Assembly (NCBI GenBank): GCA_022539475.1
Contig: VCMS01000365.1
Span: forward strand, 1-64,000
Length of the DNA stretch: 64,000 bases
DNA from: Gracilaria domingensis
Lineage: Eukaryota; Rhodophyta; Florideophyceae; Gracilariales; Gracilariaceae
Direction: 5' to 3'
Under the pieces are notes generated by a model that was given only the letters and a program-made list of their open reading frames with translations, ran no database searches and was not told the DNA's origin. Shown here in pieces: positions 17,125 through 28,126 of this stretch. How positions within the stretch are numbered: position 1 is the first letter of the stretch; each line of letters begins with the position of its first letter. The position numbers were made by a program, and so were the translations under genes.

Positions 17125-20100
17125 ATGAAGCCGACCGGCGGGAAGCCCACAGTGTGGGAGCTCAAAGCCGCGGCCCAGGCTCAATACCCGTCGTTCTCTG
17201 ACATTGACGTCACGTCGCCCGGATTCTCTATCCCAGAGTATGGAGAACGTGTGAAGGAACTCATGCTTGCGATGGGCATTCCACAGGAGCCCATCACTGT
17301 TTCTTGGAAAGATTTGTCCTGCACTGTGCCTGTAGAACCACCCGATGCTGCTATCAAGACCGTCATTTCTGGCGTTGGTTCCCTTGTGCATGCTATTAAG
17401 CACGGTGGAGCAAAGGCTGTGCTTCACCATGGCACACATCTTCATTCCGCTCAAACCCACTCCCCTGATGCGTCTGATAAGGCGAAACTCCCGAAGACAA
17501 CCCGAGTTTTGTCGAGCACTACTGGTGTCATTAATCCTGGTGAGATGTGTCTAGTGCTGGGTCCGTCTGGGTCTGGCAGCAGCTTGTTGTTATCTCGTGT
17601 TTCCGGTCGTCCCCTTGGTTCTAGTGTCAAATTGGACGGCTATGTACATTATAATGGCCAAGATAAGCTTGGCGGTGTTGTCAACCCCACGCATTACATT
17701 CAACTTGTCGGCCAACGCGATGATCATATCGCACAGCTTACCGTTCGTCACACGCTGGAGTTTGCCGCCGCTTGCAAGTGGCCGGAATGGATGCCTCATG
17801 TTGAAGCTTTACGCAGGAATGATGTATTGCTTACTGCACGTATGTTGCGCATTGAACGTGTCTTGGATACAATTGTTGGCAATGATATTCTTCGTGGCGT
17901 CAGTGGTGGTGAAAGGAAGCGTACTACCATTGCTGAGATGCTTATCGGGATGAATGCAGGCGTAGTTGTCATGGATAATTGGTCAAAGGGACTTGACAGT
18001 TCTACCACGCTTAGTATCACGAAATCTATGCGTGAGTTCGCTGACACTTCTGGAAGCCCCGTGATTACATCTATGCAAGCCCCCGGGACAGACGTTTACA
18101 ATGTCTTCGACACCGTATGCGTCCTCGACCAGGGTCACGTAATCTACTTTGGACCTCGGTCCGAAGCGGAGAACTATTTTAAGAGCCTTGGCTTCTACCG
18201 TCCGCCGCAGCGCTCTGTCCCGGATTTTGTAGCAACCGTGGCAAACCCTGAAATGCGCGATGAGTACCTCAAGTCAGCAGCCGATCTGTCATCGTTGAAG
18301 CAGCCACCTCCACTTACGTCTGAAGAGTTTGCTGAGCGCTTTGCACAAAGTGAGTTTTCCACTCAGCTCCGCGCAAAAGTGGATGATGCCGAAGCATTGG
18401 CGCCTGAAGTTGAGCATGATGTTCCAGAAGCGTTGCTCGCTCTTGCTCGCAAGGACAGTCTGCAGAAGCCACGCCACCAGATCAAAGCAATTGGGAAGCG
18501 ACAAGTTCGATACCTCGGAGCCACGCGAAAGAATCTTGCTGCAGAAATCATGCAAAACCTTATTCTTGGGTCTATCCTTGGGTCTATATTCTGGCAACTG
18601 CCGGACAATGCTGGCGGGGCTGGTAGCAGAGGAGGCATTGTCTTCCTGAGTCTTTTGTTCATAGGTCTGGCAGCATTGGCTAAGATTGACGATCGACACG
18701 CAGAGAAAACAGTCTTTGTAAAGCAAAAGGACTCGTCTTTCTTCTTCTCTTGGCCTTTCATGCTCACCATGGCTTTCTTCGATATTGTCATCGAAGCTGT
18801 TCGTTCGGCAGTCTTCATTGTTCCGCTCTACTTTATGGCTGGTCTAAGTATAGGCAGCAGTGGTCAGCGGCTGTTATATGCGATCCTTATAGTCACTTTA
18901 CTCTCATTGATCATGATTTCGGTCACCAGGTTTCTAGTAGCGGCTATCGACGACCCGGACGCTGCGCATGGAGCTGGCGGGATTCTTACGATATTACTCG
19001 TCTTGTATGCTGGCTTTATGAAACCCCCGAGTAGGATCCAAGACTGGCTGATATGGATATACTGGATGGACCCTATTCACTATGTGTATGAAGCCATGGT
19101 CTTGAATGAATATGAAGGACTTCAATTCTCTTGTGACCCAGAGGAGCTTCTTCCTCCTAACCCAAACATTCCACTTGAGTTCCGTGTTTGCCCCGTGACG
19201 AATGGCGAAGACTACTTGGAAAACAACTTGGGCGTCACTATCGACAACATTTTTCGTTTATATTACTTTATTGTGCTAATAGCGTTCTTTGTACTCTTCT
19301 TTTCCATGAGCGCTGTGGCGACGGCTCTAGCCAAGCCATCGGGTCATGCTTTTAAGTTGCGTTCGCAGCGTCCCGAGGACGAATCATTGGAGAGCACAAT
19401 CATCAACTCCACAGTCGTCGATTTGCGCGAAGAACCCAAGGGCAACAATCGCTTCACGTTTTCTGGAGTGAAGTATACAGTGAATGACGGAAGAAAGGAG
19501 CTTTTAGCAGGTATCAATGGTCACTCGTTGAGTGGAAGAGTGGTACTGCTAATGGGAGAAAGCGGTGCGGGGAAATCGACCTTGTTAGACGTCTGTGCAC
19601 TGAGAAAGACAATGAAGAGCGGAACGGCGATGGAAGGAAATGTTCGTTTGAACGGAGAACCCGTTTCGAAGGAATTGATTTCACACTTTACTGGATACTG
19701 CGAACAGAACGATATTCATATGAAAGAAACAACCGTGCGTGAGGCAGTTATATTCAGCGCCAGGTTACGGCTTCCGTCTTCTATATCAGATAAAGAGAAG
19801 TGCATTCGCGCAATGGAGACTATTGAGTCTGGGACTTTCGTCGTACTCTGATATTCTCGTGAAGGCCCTTGGAAGTGCGGAGTTAAAGCTGTTGACAATG
19901 GCTCTGGAAGTCGTTGCCGATCCACTAGTACTTTTTCTGGATGAACCCACTAGTGGCATATCAGCGTACAGCGCTTTAGTTGTGGCAAATGCGCTTCGCA
20001 AAATAGCGGACACAGGGACTTGCGTGGTCTGCACCGTACATCAACCGAGCAGAGAGGTGTTCAATATGTTTGACCAGCTTTTGCTTCTGAAGCGGGGCGG

Positions 20101-21298
20101 CAAGCAGGTCTATTTTGGAGACATCGGTGAGAATGCTGCCACCTTGACGACGTACTTTGAGTCCAACGGGGCGAACAAACTGGTAGGTGAAACAAATCCC
20201 GCCGACTGGATGCTGGATGTCATCGCAGACGAGAGTCAGAACTGGGCCGATATATGGGAGGGTAGCAAGGAGAAAGCAGATCTTGACTCAGAACTGCAGA
20301 GGTTTGAAGAATCTGATTCCGACGGTGGGAAGCATGAACAATTTCAAGGAGTTGGCTTCGGCGTACAGTTAAGGGCGGTAATCAGCAGACTCTTCTGGAG
20401 GTATTGGCGTCTTCCGGAGTACAATTTCACCAGGGTTGTTCTCATGTTTATGATCGCTTTAATCGTCGGCATCTTGTTTCTCCGCGAGATTGACAACACC
20501 CAGCTTGGAGCGACACTAGCGTTCTCAGCGTTGTTTTTGACGGTGATACCTAGTAATCTAAACTCACAGAATGTGATTCCGCCGACGGTTGCTGGGCGTT
20601 CGGTGTTCTACAGAGAGACTGCAGCAGGGACTTACTCACCACTAGCGTTTCATATTGCCCTGGGAATTGTTGAGCTTCCTTTCACAGCCTTTGCAACAAC
20701 TGTTTTCACCTTGGTATTCTATTTTCTTGTGGGTCTCGACTCCTCAAGGTTTGGTTACTTCTTTCTGGCCGCCCAACTCATCTACTATTTCTCTGTCATG
20801 TTTGGCGTGATGCTTGCCAGCATCACTCCAGACCAAGCGCTGGGAGCGACTATTGCGAACTCTGTCATGTCTGTATTCAGTGTGTTGTCCGGTTTCTTCA
20901 TTCGAAAGGAAGAGCTACCTGTGTGGTGGCGGTGGAGTACTTGGGTCAATCCGTTGTACTACTACCTGGCGGGACTTGTTCAGAATCAAATGAACGATCA
21001 GCCTTTCACATGCGAACCGTCAGAGCTTGTGCGTTTTCCGTTCCCCACCACAACATCCTTCGTAGACTGCGGAGACATACCACTACCAGGTCCAGGTGAG
21101 CCGTACGGGAGCGTAGTCGTCAACAATGAACTGTTCTGCACGTTTTGTCCAGTTCCTAATGGGGAGGTTCTAATCCAATCATTCGGAGCAGATGACGTGA
21201 ACAAATGGGTCAGCTTGGTTGCAATCGTCGTTGCCATACTAATATGTCGTATTGTAGCAGGTATTGGTTTTTTGAAGCTGCGCTTTCTGTCTCGATAG
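17125..21298 (+). CDS. PDR-type (ABCG full-size) ABC transporter, one apparent frameshift
   Basis: About 1390 codons in NBD-TMD-NBD-TMD order, normal length for PDR exporters of the plasma membrane (hydrophobic compounds, drugs, lipids). NBD1 has the degenerate Walker A usual for this family (GPSGSGSS, residues 146-153, Ser for Lys), an intact VSGGERKR signature (259-266) and Walker B with Asn for the catalytic Glu (VVMDN). NBD2 has an intact Walker A (GESGAGKS, about 811-818), Walker B (LVLFLDEP) and H-loop (VHQPS), with a degenerate signature (GSAELKLLT). This is the fungal/plant PDR asymmetry. The frame changes near 19828-19834, between NBD2's Walker A and signature: the first frame runs to 19851, and homology resumes at once in another frame (LGLSSYSD...) ending at 21298. 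No sequence is missing, so a one- or two-base indel or a sequencing error is likelier than an intron. Confidence 0.9.
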
Positions 21299-21845
21299 GT
21301 TTGGTTTGAGTGAAGTGCGACCGTGAGGGGAATGCAGAGAATCAATAGTTTGATTCTCATATTGGAAAGCATTTGCGTGTGCTGCAGATGGCGCCGTGGT
21401 GGAAGACGGATTCACCTTTGTAAGAATATGCATGAATACGGTTGAGATAAGTAGCATTTTCGTTTACATTGTTTAGTGTGCTCGTCATTTAACTTCTGCA
21501 GTTATCTCGGGTAAAGCAATGTTTTAAGTTTCTTCTCGAAGCAATGGGTTCCCAATATCCTCCTGAGTGATGTCTGTCTGTATGTGGTCAATAAGAAGCT
21601 CGTTGAAGAAGCCATCTCCAGCGAGAACGTTCCCACTACCACTGGAAACCACGTGGCAAGACGATTTGTCTATCAAAGCTACTCGAGATGCTTTGACAAA
21701 CTGATGCCGTAGATTCTATGCGAGACGCCTTCTATGCCTTAGAAGCGCTGACACCAGCCGCAGAGGTGGTTCCGTTAATTCGCAGGCTACCATTTCTGAA
21801 GCTTTCCATAATTTTCCTAGCAGCGATTGCTTCGGAGCTGTAACT
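21299..21845. other. Intergenic, no gene seen
   Basis: 3' flank of the transporter. Only short frames; nothing recognised. Confidence 0.5.
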
Positions 21846-22340
21846 TTAGTTGGTGTCGTGTGAGACAGGCTTCTCAATGGGCGATTGTGAGAATGGTTGA
21901 TCGAGATTCATTCCCAACTCGTTCAAGAATGGAATCTTCAAGTCTCCTCCATAGAGGTGTCTGCTCCTTCCGTAAAGAATTTTCTCATTTTCATTCAAGG
22001 CAGATCTGAAAAGTCTGTCGCTGTCGGCAAGGTACACGGTATCTTGAGGTCACTGTAGTCGAAACGAAACGATGCTCTAAGACCTGAATGCACGTTTATC
22101 GACGCTTGCCCTATGACGCCAAAGAAGGGACAGTGGTCACTCAACACCAACGTGTTATCTTCCTCCAGAAACATGTTTGTCGTTGTAAGTTGGTGGTTAA
22201 TGGTTTCTACTTTCTCCACGATGGTCAAATGCTCGAGATTGACATTGTTGATTGACGCGGCCGTGGCATATCCAAAAGATAGCAGGCATCGTAAAAGCGT
22301 ACTGAGAAAGATTGAACGCGTGCTAAACATGTTTTCTGCT
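21846..22340 (-). pseudogene. Possible secreted/plastid fibrillin (PAP)-like fragment, frame interrupted
   Basis: Minus-strand frame from the ATG at about 22330 begins MFSTRSIFLSTLLRCLLSFG, a credible signal or leader peptide, and continues through VNLEHLTIVEKVETIN and GQASINVHSGLRASFRFDYS to about 22040. The neighbouring frame then continues with VYLADSDRLFRSALNENEK to about 21846. The order (strand-rich domain, R-x-x-F-R-F, then a YL-x-D-x-x-R-like end) resembles the C-terminal half of plastid lipid-associated PAP/fibrillin domains, but the match is weak. Either a frameshifted gene or remnant, or chance. It is convergent with the transporter. Confidence 0.25.
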
Positions 22341-22753
22341 TTCACCATTCTTTGGTCAACAAGAATGAGAAAGTTGATATCTGAGTGTATCAAACAACAG
22401 GCTTGGGGCGGTCCAAGCGTGGGATATCACTTCGTCAAAAAGACTGATGAACAAAGAAAGTCTAAACACGTTTCTCAAATCTTTGATGGCTTCGTGTAGC
22501 GTCTCTGGCTCAACTCTGCCACGCTGATACCCCCGTACCGTGTGTATCCACAAAGATAATCATGATACAATGAGTTGTATCTGGAGACGCTTTTGAGATT
22601 ATGCACGCTTCACGATACGCAAATCAGCAAGCTTAAGCGCGATAAAACGCAGCTGTTCACTCAAGCAGCTCTTTCTCGTAGAGTATACGAAACCACTACG
22701 TGTACAAGGATACCGACGGCACCTGTGTGGATATTTTGTGTGTGATCAATTCC

Positions 22754-24568
22754 TTAGCGCGAACAACAATACTTGTTACCTCGGGCAGCAATTTTGTTCA
22801 AAGTGGCAAGTATCTCGGCGTGCTTCTTCAACCTCGCCGCCTTACTCAACCGCGCAGCACTAGGGCTTAGCAGCTCCGATTCAAACAGGTTGTAGATGAT
22901 CTGTGTGCTCGTCTGCATATCAATCATTGGAGCTCCCTCCGATATGCCGTGATAATTAATCGGATTGCCCATATTTGTACCGAACAGCGGGCCCATCGCT
23001 AGCAACGAAAGATTTCCCTTCGCGTCCGTACCCCCTCCAATAGCCAAGCGAGGGGGATCCGTCTTCATTACTTTTCGAAACGCTTCCTCGGCCTTGAGGT
23101 AGTTTTCGTTTGTTTCGGGTACTCGGATGTCGGGTCCAAAAACCGTCTTTGGGGTAAATGAAACATCCCCAAGTTGCGGGTGAGACTGGTTAAACTGCTC
23201 CAACAGACGCGCGAAGGTTCCACCGAAAACGCTCTTACCATCTAACTCGCCTTCGGTAACTCCGTCCCATGCCATACTATGATGATCCAAGGCGTACCTG
23301 ATGTCAATTTCTAGCTTGAGAGATCCATCTTCCTCCATTGTGCTCTTAGTCACGCCATACGTTGTACCATTGTTCTTTTGGAAGATTTCATCGTACTTGT
23401 ACAGCGACTCCTGTTTATCTCCAAATGCGTACGTTCCCCATGTCCATTCGATGAATTTTGCAACTGAAGTCACTGCGTTCGCTCCCAAAGTGCCGTCATC
23501 ATGTAAGCCGGCGACAAAGTTCGCGAGCGACACGAATGGATTCACGCCCTCAAGGCGGTTTTGATCAGGGGCAGATCCATGTTGAGCGCCTTCTACATTG
23601 ATATTCAAAATAACTTTCGAGAGCCCTCCACTTGCGTCAGTTTCAGAGTCCACTAGTAAAACACCTCTGTAGTACTGCGGATCATCGAAAGTAAAGTTCT
23701 TGAATGTGTCAGGTACAGTTCTCTCGAACTCAGTAAGCGCTTCCCGAGTACCGATCACCTCAACTTTAGCCCAGTCCGGAATGGTATTGCAGGAGTTGTT
23801 CGGGGATGTGTACATTGCTGAAGCGTACAAGGGTACATCGGGAGATTCTTCCATCTGATTTACAATGAAAACTGGTCGTTCACACCCCTTCTCGGCTCGA
23901 ACAATCCACATGGCATCATAAACAACACCAAAGTCCGGTCGCTTCGTATTAGGGTCCCTCATATACACAGGAGTAGACATATCCCACTCCTCTGAAGTAT
24001 CAAAAATGATCTCCAGCTGCGTTGTTTCAAAAGGATCGGGGTTCGCAGTGTCGTAGTTCTGTGCGAGGGCACGGAACATGATGAAAGCTGATACGGCCGG
24101 TCCTTTATCATCAACACATCCTCTGCCCACCAAAAACGCTTGAGGAGAAACAGTTCCGTCGTCATAATCTCGTTCTTCTACTTTTGGCGAGAACGGAATC
24201 CAACCATCGCCGTCAGATGCTGGAACCGTATCAAGATGGCAGATGATACTGACTTTGTGTTCAGCAGAGTCTGGACCGACACGATACCCAAACACCCAAT
24301 ACATGCTTTCGGCGATCTGTTCTTCAGATGGACTATGTGTACCATTTGTGCCGTCGCCGCACCACTGAAAAGGGGTCAGCTGGTGTTTCTTCATCACGGT
24401 TTGATTGAAGTTGTTGGCAATAGAAACAATTTGTTCTCGACATTGCTTCAGTCCGGCGTGCACCTCTCCAGGTGAAAGATCCGCACCTCGATATGCCTTG
24501 ATCTTGCATAGATCAGTAGTCTCCTCCACCCAGTTTTGCCACAGATGGCATAAAGTTTTGTTGTCCAT
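22754..24568 (-). CDS. M20-family metallopeptidase (PepV/ArgE-type)
   Basis: Intact 604-aa frame. Zinc-site motifs in order: HLD (residues 111-113, within ICHLDTVPA), the bridging Asp in GRGCVDDKG (149-156), the Glu pair in FDTSEEWD (193-194), and a late His in YHGISEGAP. A lid-domain segment AQHGSAPDQ near residue 340 matches the substrate-binding His of PepV-like dipeptidases. M20 enzymes are di-zinc hydrolases of dipeptides, N-acyl amino acids or carbamoyl compounds; the substrate here cannot be told. No signal peptide is obvious, so it is probably cytosolic. At 604 aa it is longer than bacterial PepV (about 470), through insertions in both domains. A TATTTAAAG box lies about 125 bp upstream. 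Confidence 0.88.
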   Translation of the reverse strand: MDNKTLCHLWQNWVEETTDLCKIKAYRGADLSPGEVHAGLKQCREQIVSIANNFNQTVMKKHQLTPFQWCGDGTNGTHSPSEEQIAESMYWVFGYRVGPDSAEHKVSIICHLDTVPASDGDGWIPFSPKVEERDYDDGTVSPQAFLVGRGCVDDKGPAVSAFIMFRALAQNYDTANPDPFETTQLEIIFDTSEEWDMSTPVYMRDPNTKRPDFGVVYDAMWIVRAEKGCERPVFIVNQMEESPDVPLYASAMYTSPNNSCNTIPDWAKVEVIGTREALTEFERTVPDTFKNFTFDDPQYYRGVLLVDSETDASGGLSKVILNINVEGAQHGSAPDQNRLEGVNPFVSLANFVAGLHDDGTLGANAVTSVAKFIEWTWGTYAFGDKQESLYKYDEIFQKNNGTTYGVTKSTMEEDGSLKLEIDIRYALDHHSMAWDGVTEGELDGKSVFGGTFARLLEQFNQSHPQLGDVSFTPKTVFGPDIRVPETNENYLKAEEAFRKVMKTDPPRLAIGGGTDAKGNLSLLAMGPLFGTNMGNPINYHGISEGAPMIDMQTSTQIIYNLFESELLSPSAARLSKAARLKKHAEILATLNKIAARGNKYCCSR

Positions 24569-24688
24569 ATTTGTTCTTAAACAGGAAAAGTTCGAAGAAT
24601 TTAGTGAGGATATGAGCCTGATGTTCGAGAGACCGAGTCGGCGATCAGCAGCATCCCCAAGAGGGCGAGGTCTTCGATATGGAGGTTG

Positions 24689-24697
24689 CTTTAAATA
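24689..24697 (-). promoter_or_regulatory. TATA-like box of the M20 gene
   Basis: TATTTAAAG on the minus strand, about 125 bp before the ATG at 24568, the same spacing as other TATA boxes in this window. Confidence 0.5.
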
Positions 24698-26797
24698 CTG
24701 AAAACGGCACTAGTGCGGGGTATGACTGTTTCAGTATTAGTTGGAAAACTGCTATGCCACTCATCCAATTAACGCAATGAAATATCCCCGGGATGCGATT
24801 TGCTTTAGGGTATGACGGGGACGGCCCTCTTTAATCTCAATCCGTGATTCTTCTATTGCAATATATTCTGCTTATCGAGCAGTCGGAGCAGCTCAATCTG
24901 ATACCTGTAGAGTACATTTCTGAATCCATCACGGGTGCCTTGTATCCCGGTGCACGACTGATATAACCTTTTGTCATGATATAACCCTTCCGAATCACTG
25001 GTGGCCCTGTCTTAACAAGCGTCAGGCCGTCCAGTCACAACACCTATTGCAACTGCTTCTTAACGATAACCATATTGCCACCCAAGAAAGACTTCGTTCT
25101 TGAAGCAGAGACTAGAATCATCATACGTATTATAGGATGAAAACTAGCAAGACTTTGACGTCGTGTAACTTAACCCAGTCCTTGAAATGAACATTTTCGT
25201 AGAAAAGCCAGTTTACGAAGAAGTCAAGGTTCTTTCTTGCTGATGTCAGATCCGCAACTTACCGAAGGTACCTTCGTATAACTTTCGAAGCAATCCTAGC
25301 ACTCGACAGAAGAAAGCGCAGCGCATGGCAAGAAAGATACAGATCGAGGCTTGGTAGTACGAAGTTGATACAGTGCGCCGAGGGTAACTTACAGTAGTTA
25401 AACGATGACCATTGGTATGACGTTGCACATCTTGCACCTTCGTGCAATGCGAACCACAAAAGCACTGCAAGCTTGATGGCATCAAGATGATCTTGTTCGA
25501 AGAAGGTTTTGAGTTACATAACGAGGTTACGTACAACAACGAGCGATCGACGCGAAGGTGATCCATGGCTTGACCCACCAGCCCACCGCACCGGCACTTT
25601 CTCTTTCGTTCGTTCGTTTCTCTCTCAGCAGGGTGCAAAAATTGCTTTAGGCATTCTATAGAGCGATTCTGTTAAAGCGCTACATGGATAAAAGAGCCTT
25701 GGCCGCGCACCACAGACTTCTTGAAAGGAAACGTATCTTAGGTAGATCGAGTCTCTCATCGCACTGCTCATTGTGTTTTGCGCTTCCAAGATATTGATGC
25801 GCAGATTTCCCACTTGAACCAAGTGCGGTCTCGACAAGTTTATCACAGTAATCATGTTTGAATACTTGTCGAGGATGCCAGCATTCACAACAATATACAA
25901 GGGTACTATCTTCCCTCATCGCACTATTCAGGCCATAATCGGGAATTGTGTGAGGCTTACGACGGAACAAAACTTGATACTGCATTAACCAATTGAGTCC
26001 GACGCCTCTACAATGTCTTGGGCCGAGCAAGTGCTCTTTACTGAAGAACATTCGTTCTTTCGTGAAGAACTACATTCGTTCGTCCGTAAAGAACACTCGT
26101 GAGAATCTTCAGGACGCGAAGCTTTCGGGCACACAAACATGTAGTATTCGAGGATTTTGAGCGGTGTGCAGCTCCACGCATTCCTCACTGAGGAATGCGT
26201 GGAGCGGCAAGTCTTGTGACCGTGATTTGGCGTTCCTGATTTGGGTGCTGGGCTACCGAAGATACTGCAAATGTCCTTCATATTCTCTCTCTCTCTAATT
26301 TGCGAATTGGTATTTCAAGGCACGCAGAAACTGTTTTATTTGGCTGAAAAGTGCGATACCTTTTGTGTATGACGGGTGGCCGATCTACGAAAGTCTCTCG
26401 GAAGCAGTGAGTGCTACCGTATGGCTGCTCTCCTCGCCTCTGCTTAGGCCTTGAGCACAACGAGAATGAAATCGCTTTTCTGCGCTCTCCTATCTGTTAC
26501 TATGATGATCGTTTCAACGATCTTTACGCGGGTACGAACTGAAAGATCTCGGACGAGCGCAACTCTGCTCTTATGCATTGACAAACTTCCCGATGATGTT
26601 TACTTGCTTCTTGACAATATTTGTCAATCTTAAACTGCGACCGACTTCTCCGTGCGATACAGAAATCATAGAACTGAACGCCAAATTGCAGCTCTTTGAA
26701 CTCAATCAACGTGGAGTCTGAAATGAATGCTGAGTTTCATGGTTCAGCAGCCCCCTTCAAACGTTCTCATCACCCAGATATGGTTCATGGTTATGCT
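24698..26797. other. About 2.1 kb spacer without a convincing gene
   Basis: Only short frames of unlikely composition. It contains a perfect 33-bp palindrome at 26172-26204, a small repeat with two GAAGAAC...ATTCGTTC copies near 26044-26080, a self-complementary CGAAGGTACCTTCG near 25263, and a (CT)n run near 26283-26296. Confidence 0.5.
26172..26204. repeat. Perfect palindrome, 16-bp arms, 1-nt centre
   Basis: CTCCACGCATTCCTCA, a single C, then its exact reverse complement. Too tight to be a normal RNA hairpin loop without fraying. Not part of any gene seen. Confidence 0.9.
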
Positions 26798-27259
26798 TTA
26801 ACGCGAATCCGTGAAGTTAAGTTCCTGAGAGTCGAACGTTGTAACTTGAGCAGCCATCTTAAATCCACGAGTAACATAGGCATCGGCACCATGATAGTCT
26901 TCCATAAACGGTGCAGAAGCGACCCAACGAACGTTAAGCGTAGAAGACACAAGAAAGGTATCCTTCACAGTAAATTTGATTCCTCGCAGTCCCTCAGGAA
27001 ACGGTTTGCAAATAGAGGAAAACAATTCTCTAGCACCTTTCCTTCCCTCCACAAACTCTCCTCTCGCCAGATAAAACTTAAAATCATCCGTGCGAAGACG
27101 AACCAAGCGTTTTACATCACAGTCGTTGAGAGCACCAAGATGCTCGTCGACGACCAATACAGGGAGAGGTGTTTCATCTGTGCAATAGGTTTTTGCTAAA
27201 GTGGCTTTCATGACGGCTGAGAAAACCAACATGAAGACTACCTGATGAATTGAAACCAT
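26798..27259 (-). CDS. Small secreted NTF2/SnoaL-like protein
   Basis: 153 aa from the ATG at 27259; an upstream in-frame ATG at 27289 adds ten residues before the hydrophobic core, so 27259 gives the cleaner signal peptide (MVSIHQVVFMLVFSAVMKAT, then LA-K). The mature part has HLGALNDCDVKRLVRLRTDD, F-x-x-G-x-F-V-E-G-R-K-G-A-R-E-L-F and a strand-rich remainder. This is the layout of NTF2-like/SnoaL cone folds (helix, 'G..v.Gr.air..f' motif, curved sheet). The activity is unknown; these folds serve as enzymes, binding proteins or inert scaffolds. A TATAAAAG box lies about 120 bp upstream. Confidence 0.6.
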   Translation of the reverse strand: MVSIHQVVFMLVFSAVMKATLAKTYCTDETPLPVLVVDEHLGALNDCDVKRLVRLRTDDFKFYLARGEFVEGRKGARELFSSICKPFPEGLRGIKFTVKDTFLVSSTLNVRWVASAPFMEDYHGADAYVTRGFKMAAQVTTFDSQELNFTDSR

Positions 27260-27375
27260 TGTGATACTGTAGAAAGCAGGGTGAAGCACAGTAATAGGGT
27301 AGAAACTTTCTACTAGAAAGCCTTTGCATGAATCTCAATCTACCCTGAGCTCGTCGGAAAGACTTGAGGGCTCTC

Positions 27376-27383
27376 CTTTTATA
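27376..27383 (-). promoter_or_regulatory. TATA box of the NTF2-like gene
   Basis: TATAAAAG on the minus strand, 117 bp before the ATG at 27259. Confidence 0.7.
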
Positions 27384-28126
27384 GTGCTTAGAAGGCTCAC
27401 AAGACTAGAAGGGAATGGTACAAAAACGCCTCCATTTCACGCAAGAAAGTGCATATGATTCTGCTGGGTGGCATTTCCGTAACCCGCAAGTGGTATACAA
27501 GGGTATCATAGCTTCAGTGAACGTAAACGGTACACAATTTAGGCCTATGATTTGAATCTATTTCATTTTCCGTTTCGTGCAGCTTCCTGGCAGGGCTAAA
27601 GCCATAAAGCTGCAATCTTGCGTAAAGTTTACGGTCTGGGGTGATGTACCCAAACAATGCGATCTAGATTGCAAACGTTGATCACATCCTGATCAGTTTG
27701 GAGCCTTCTTAGCGAGAGCGAGAACGATCTGTAGATGGGTTTACTCTACTTCTGTAATTGAAGACTACTGTCCGCATTAAAGAAGAAATTGATGTGCCCG
27801 CGTTTGAATTCGCAAGTTTCGTCGACATGAAGGTTGAGAGATAGGGCACTTCAGATAGCCTTCTCTATTTCGGACAACCTCTAATTCCCAGGACGAAGTT
27901 TTCTCTCGTCAGAAAGGCCAACAATCTATGCGGGTGTTGTCCAATTAGTTCTTGGAGACTTAGTCAGATAGCCTTATACGTCTCGGACCTAACCTTACCA
28001 GAAGCTTTCAACCAAATGCTATTGAGATAACTTCGGTGCATGAAGACCAATAGCGTGACGAAATACAAGAGAGGGGCCTCGCAGAAGTGCCACTTAGACT
28101 TACGTATTCAACCTCGCTCCTAGGTT
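27384..28126. other. Intergenic, no gene seen
   Basis: Upstream of the NTF2-like gene and downstream of the monooxygenase gene. No frame or RNA gene recognised. Confidence 0.5.
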
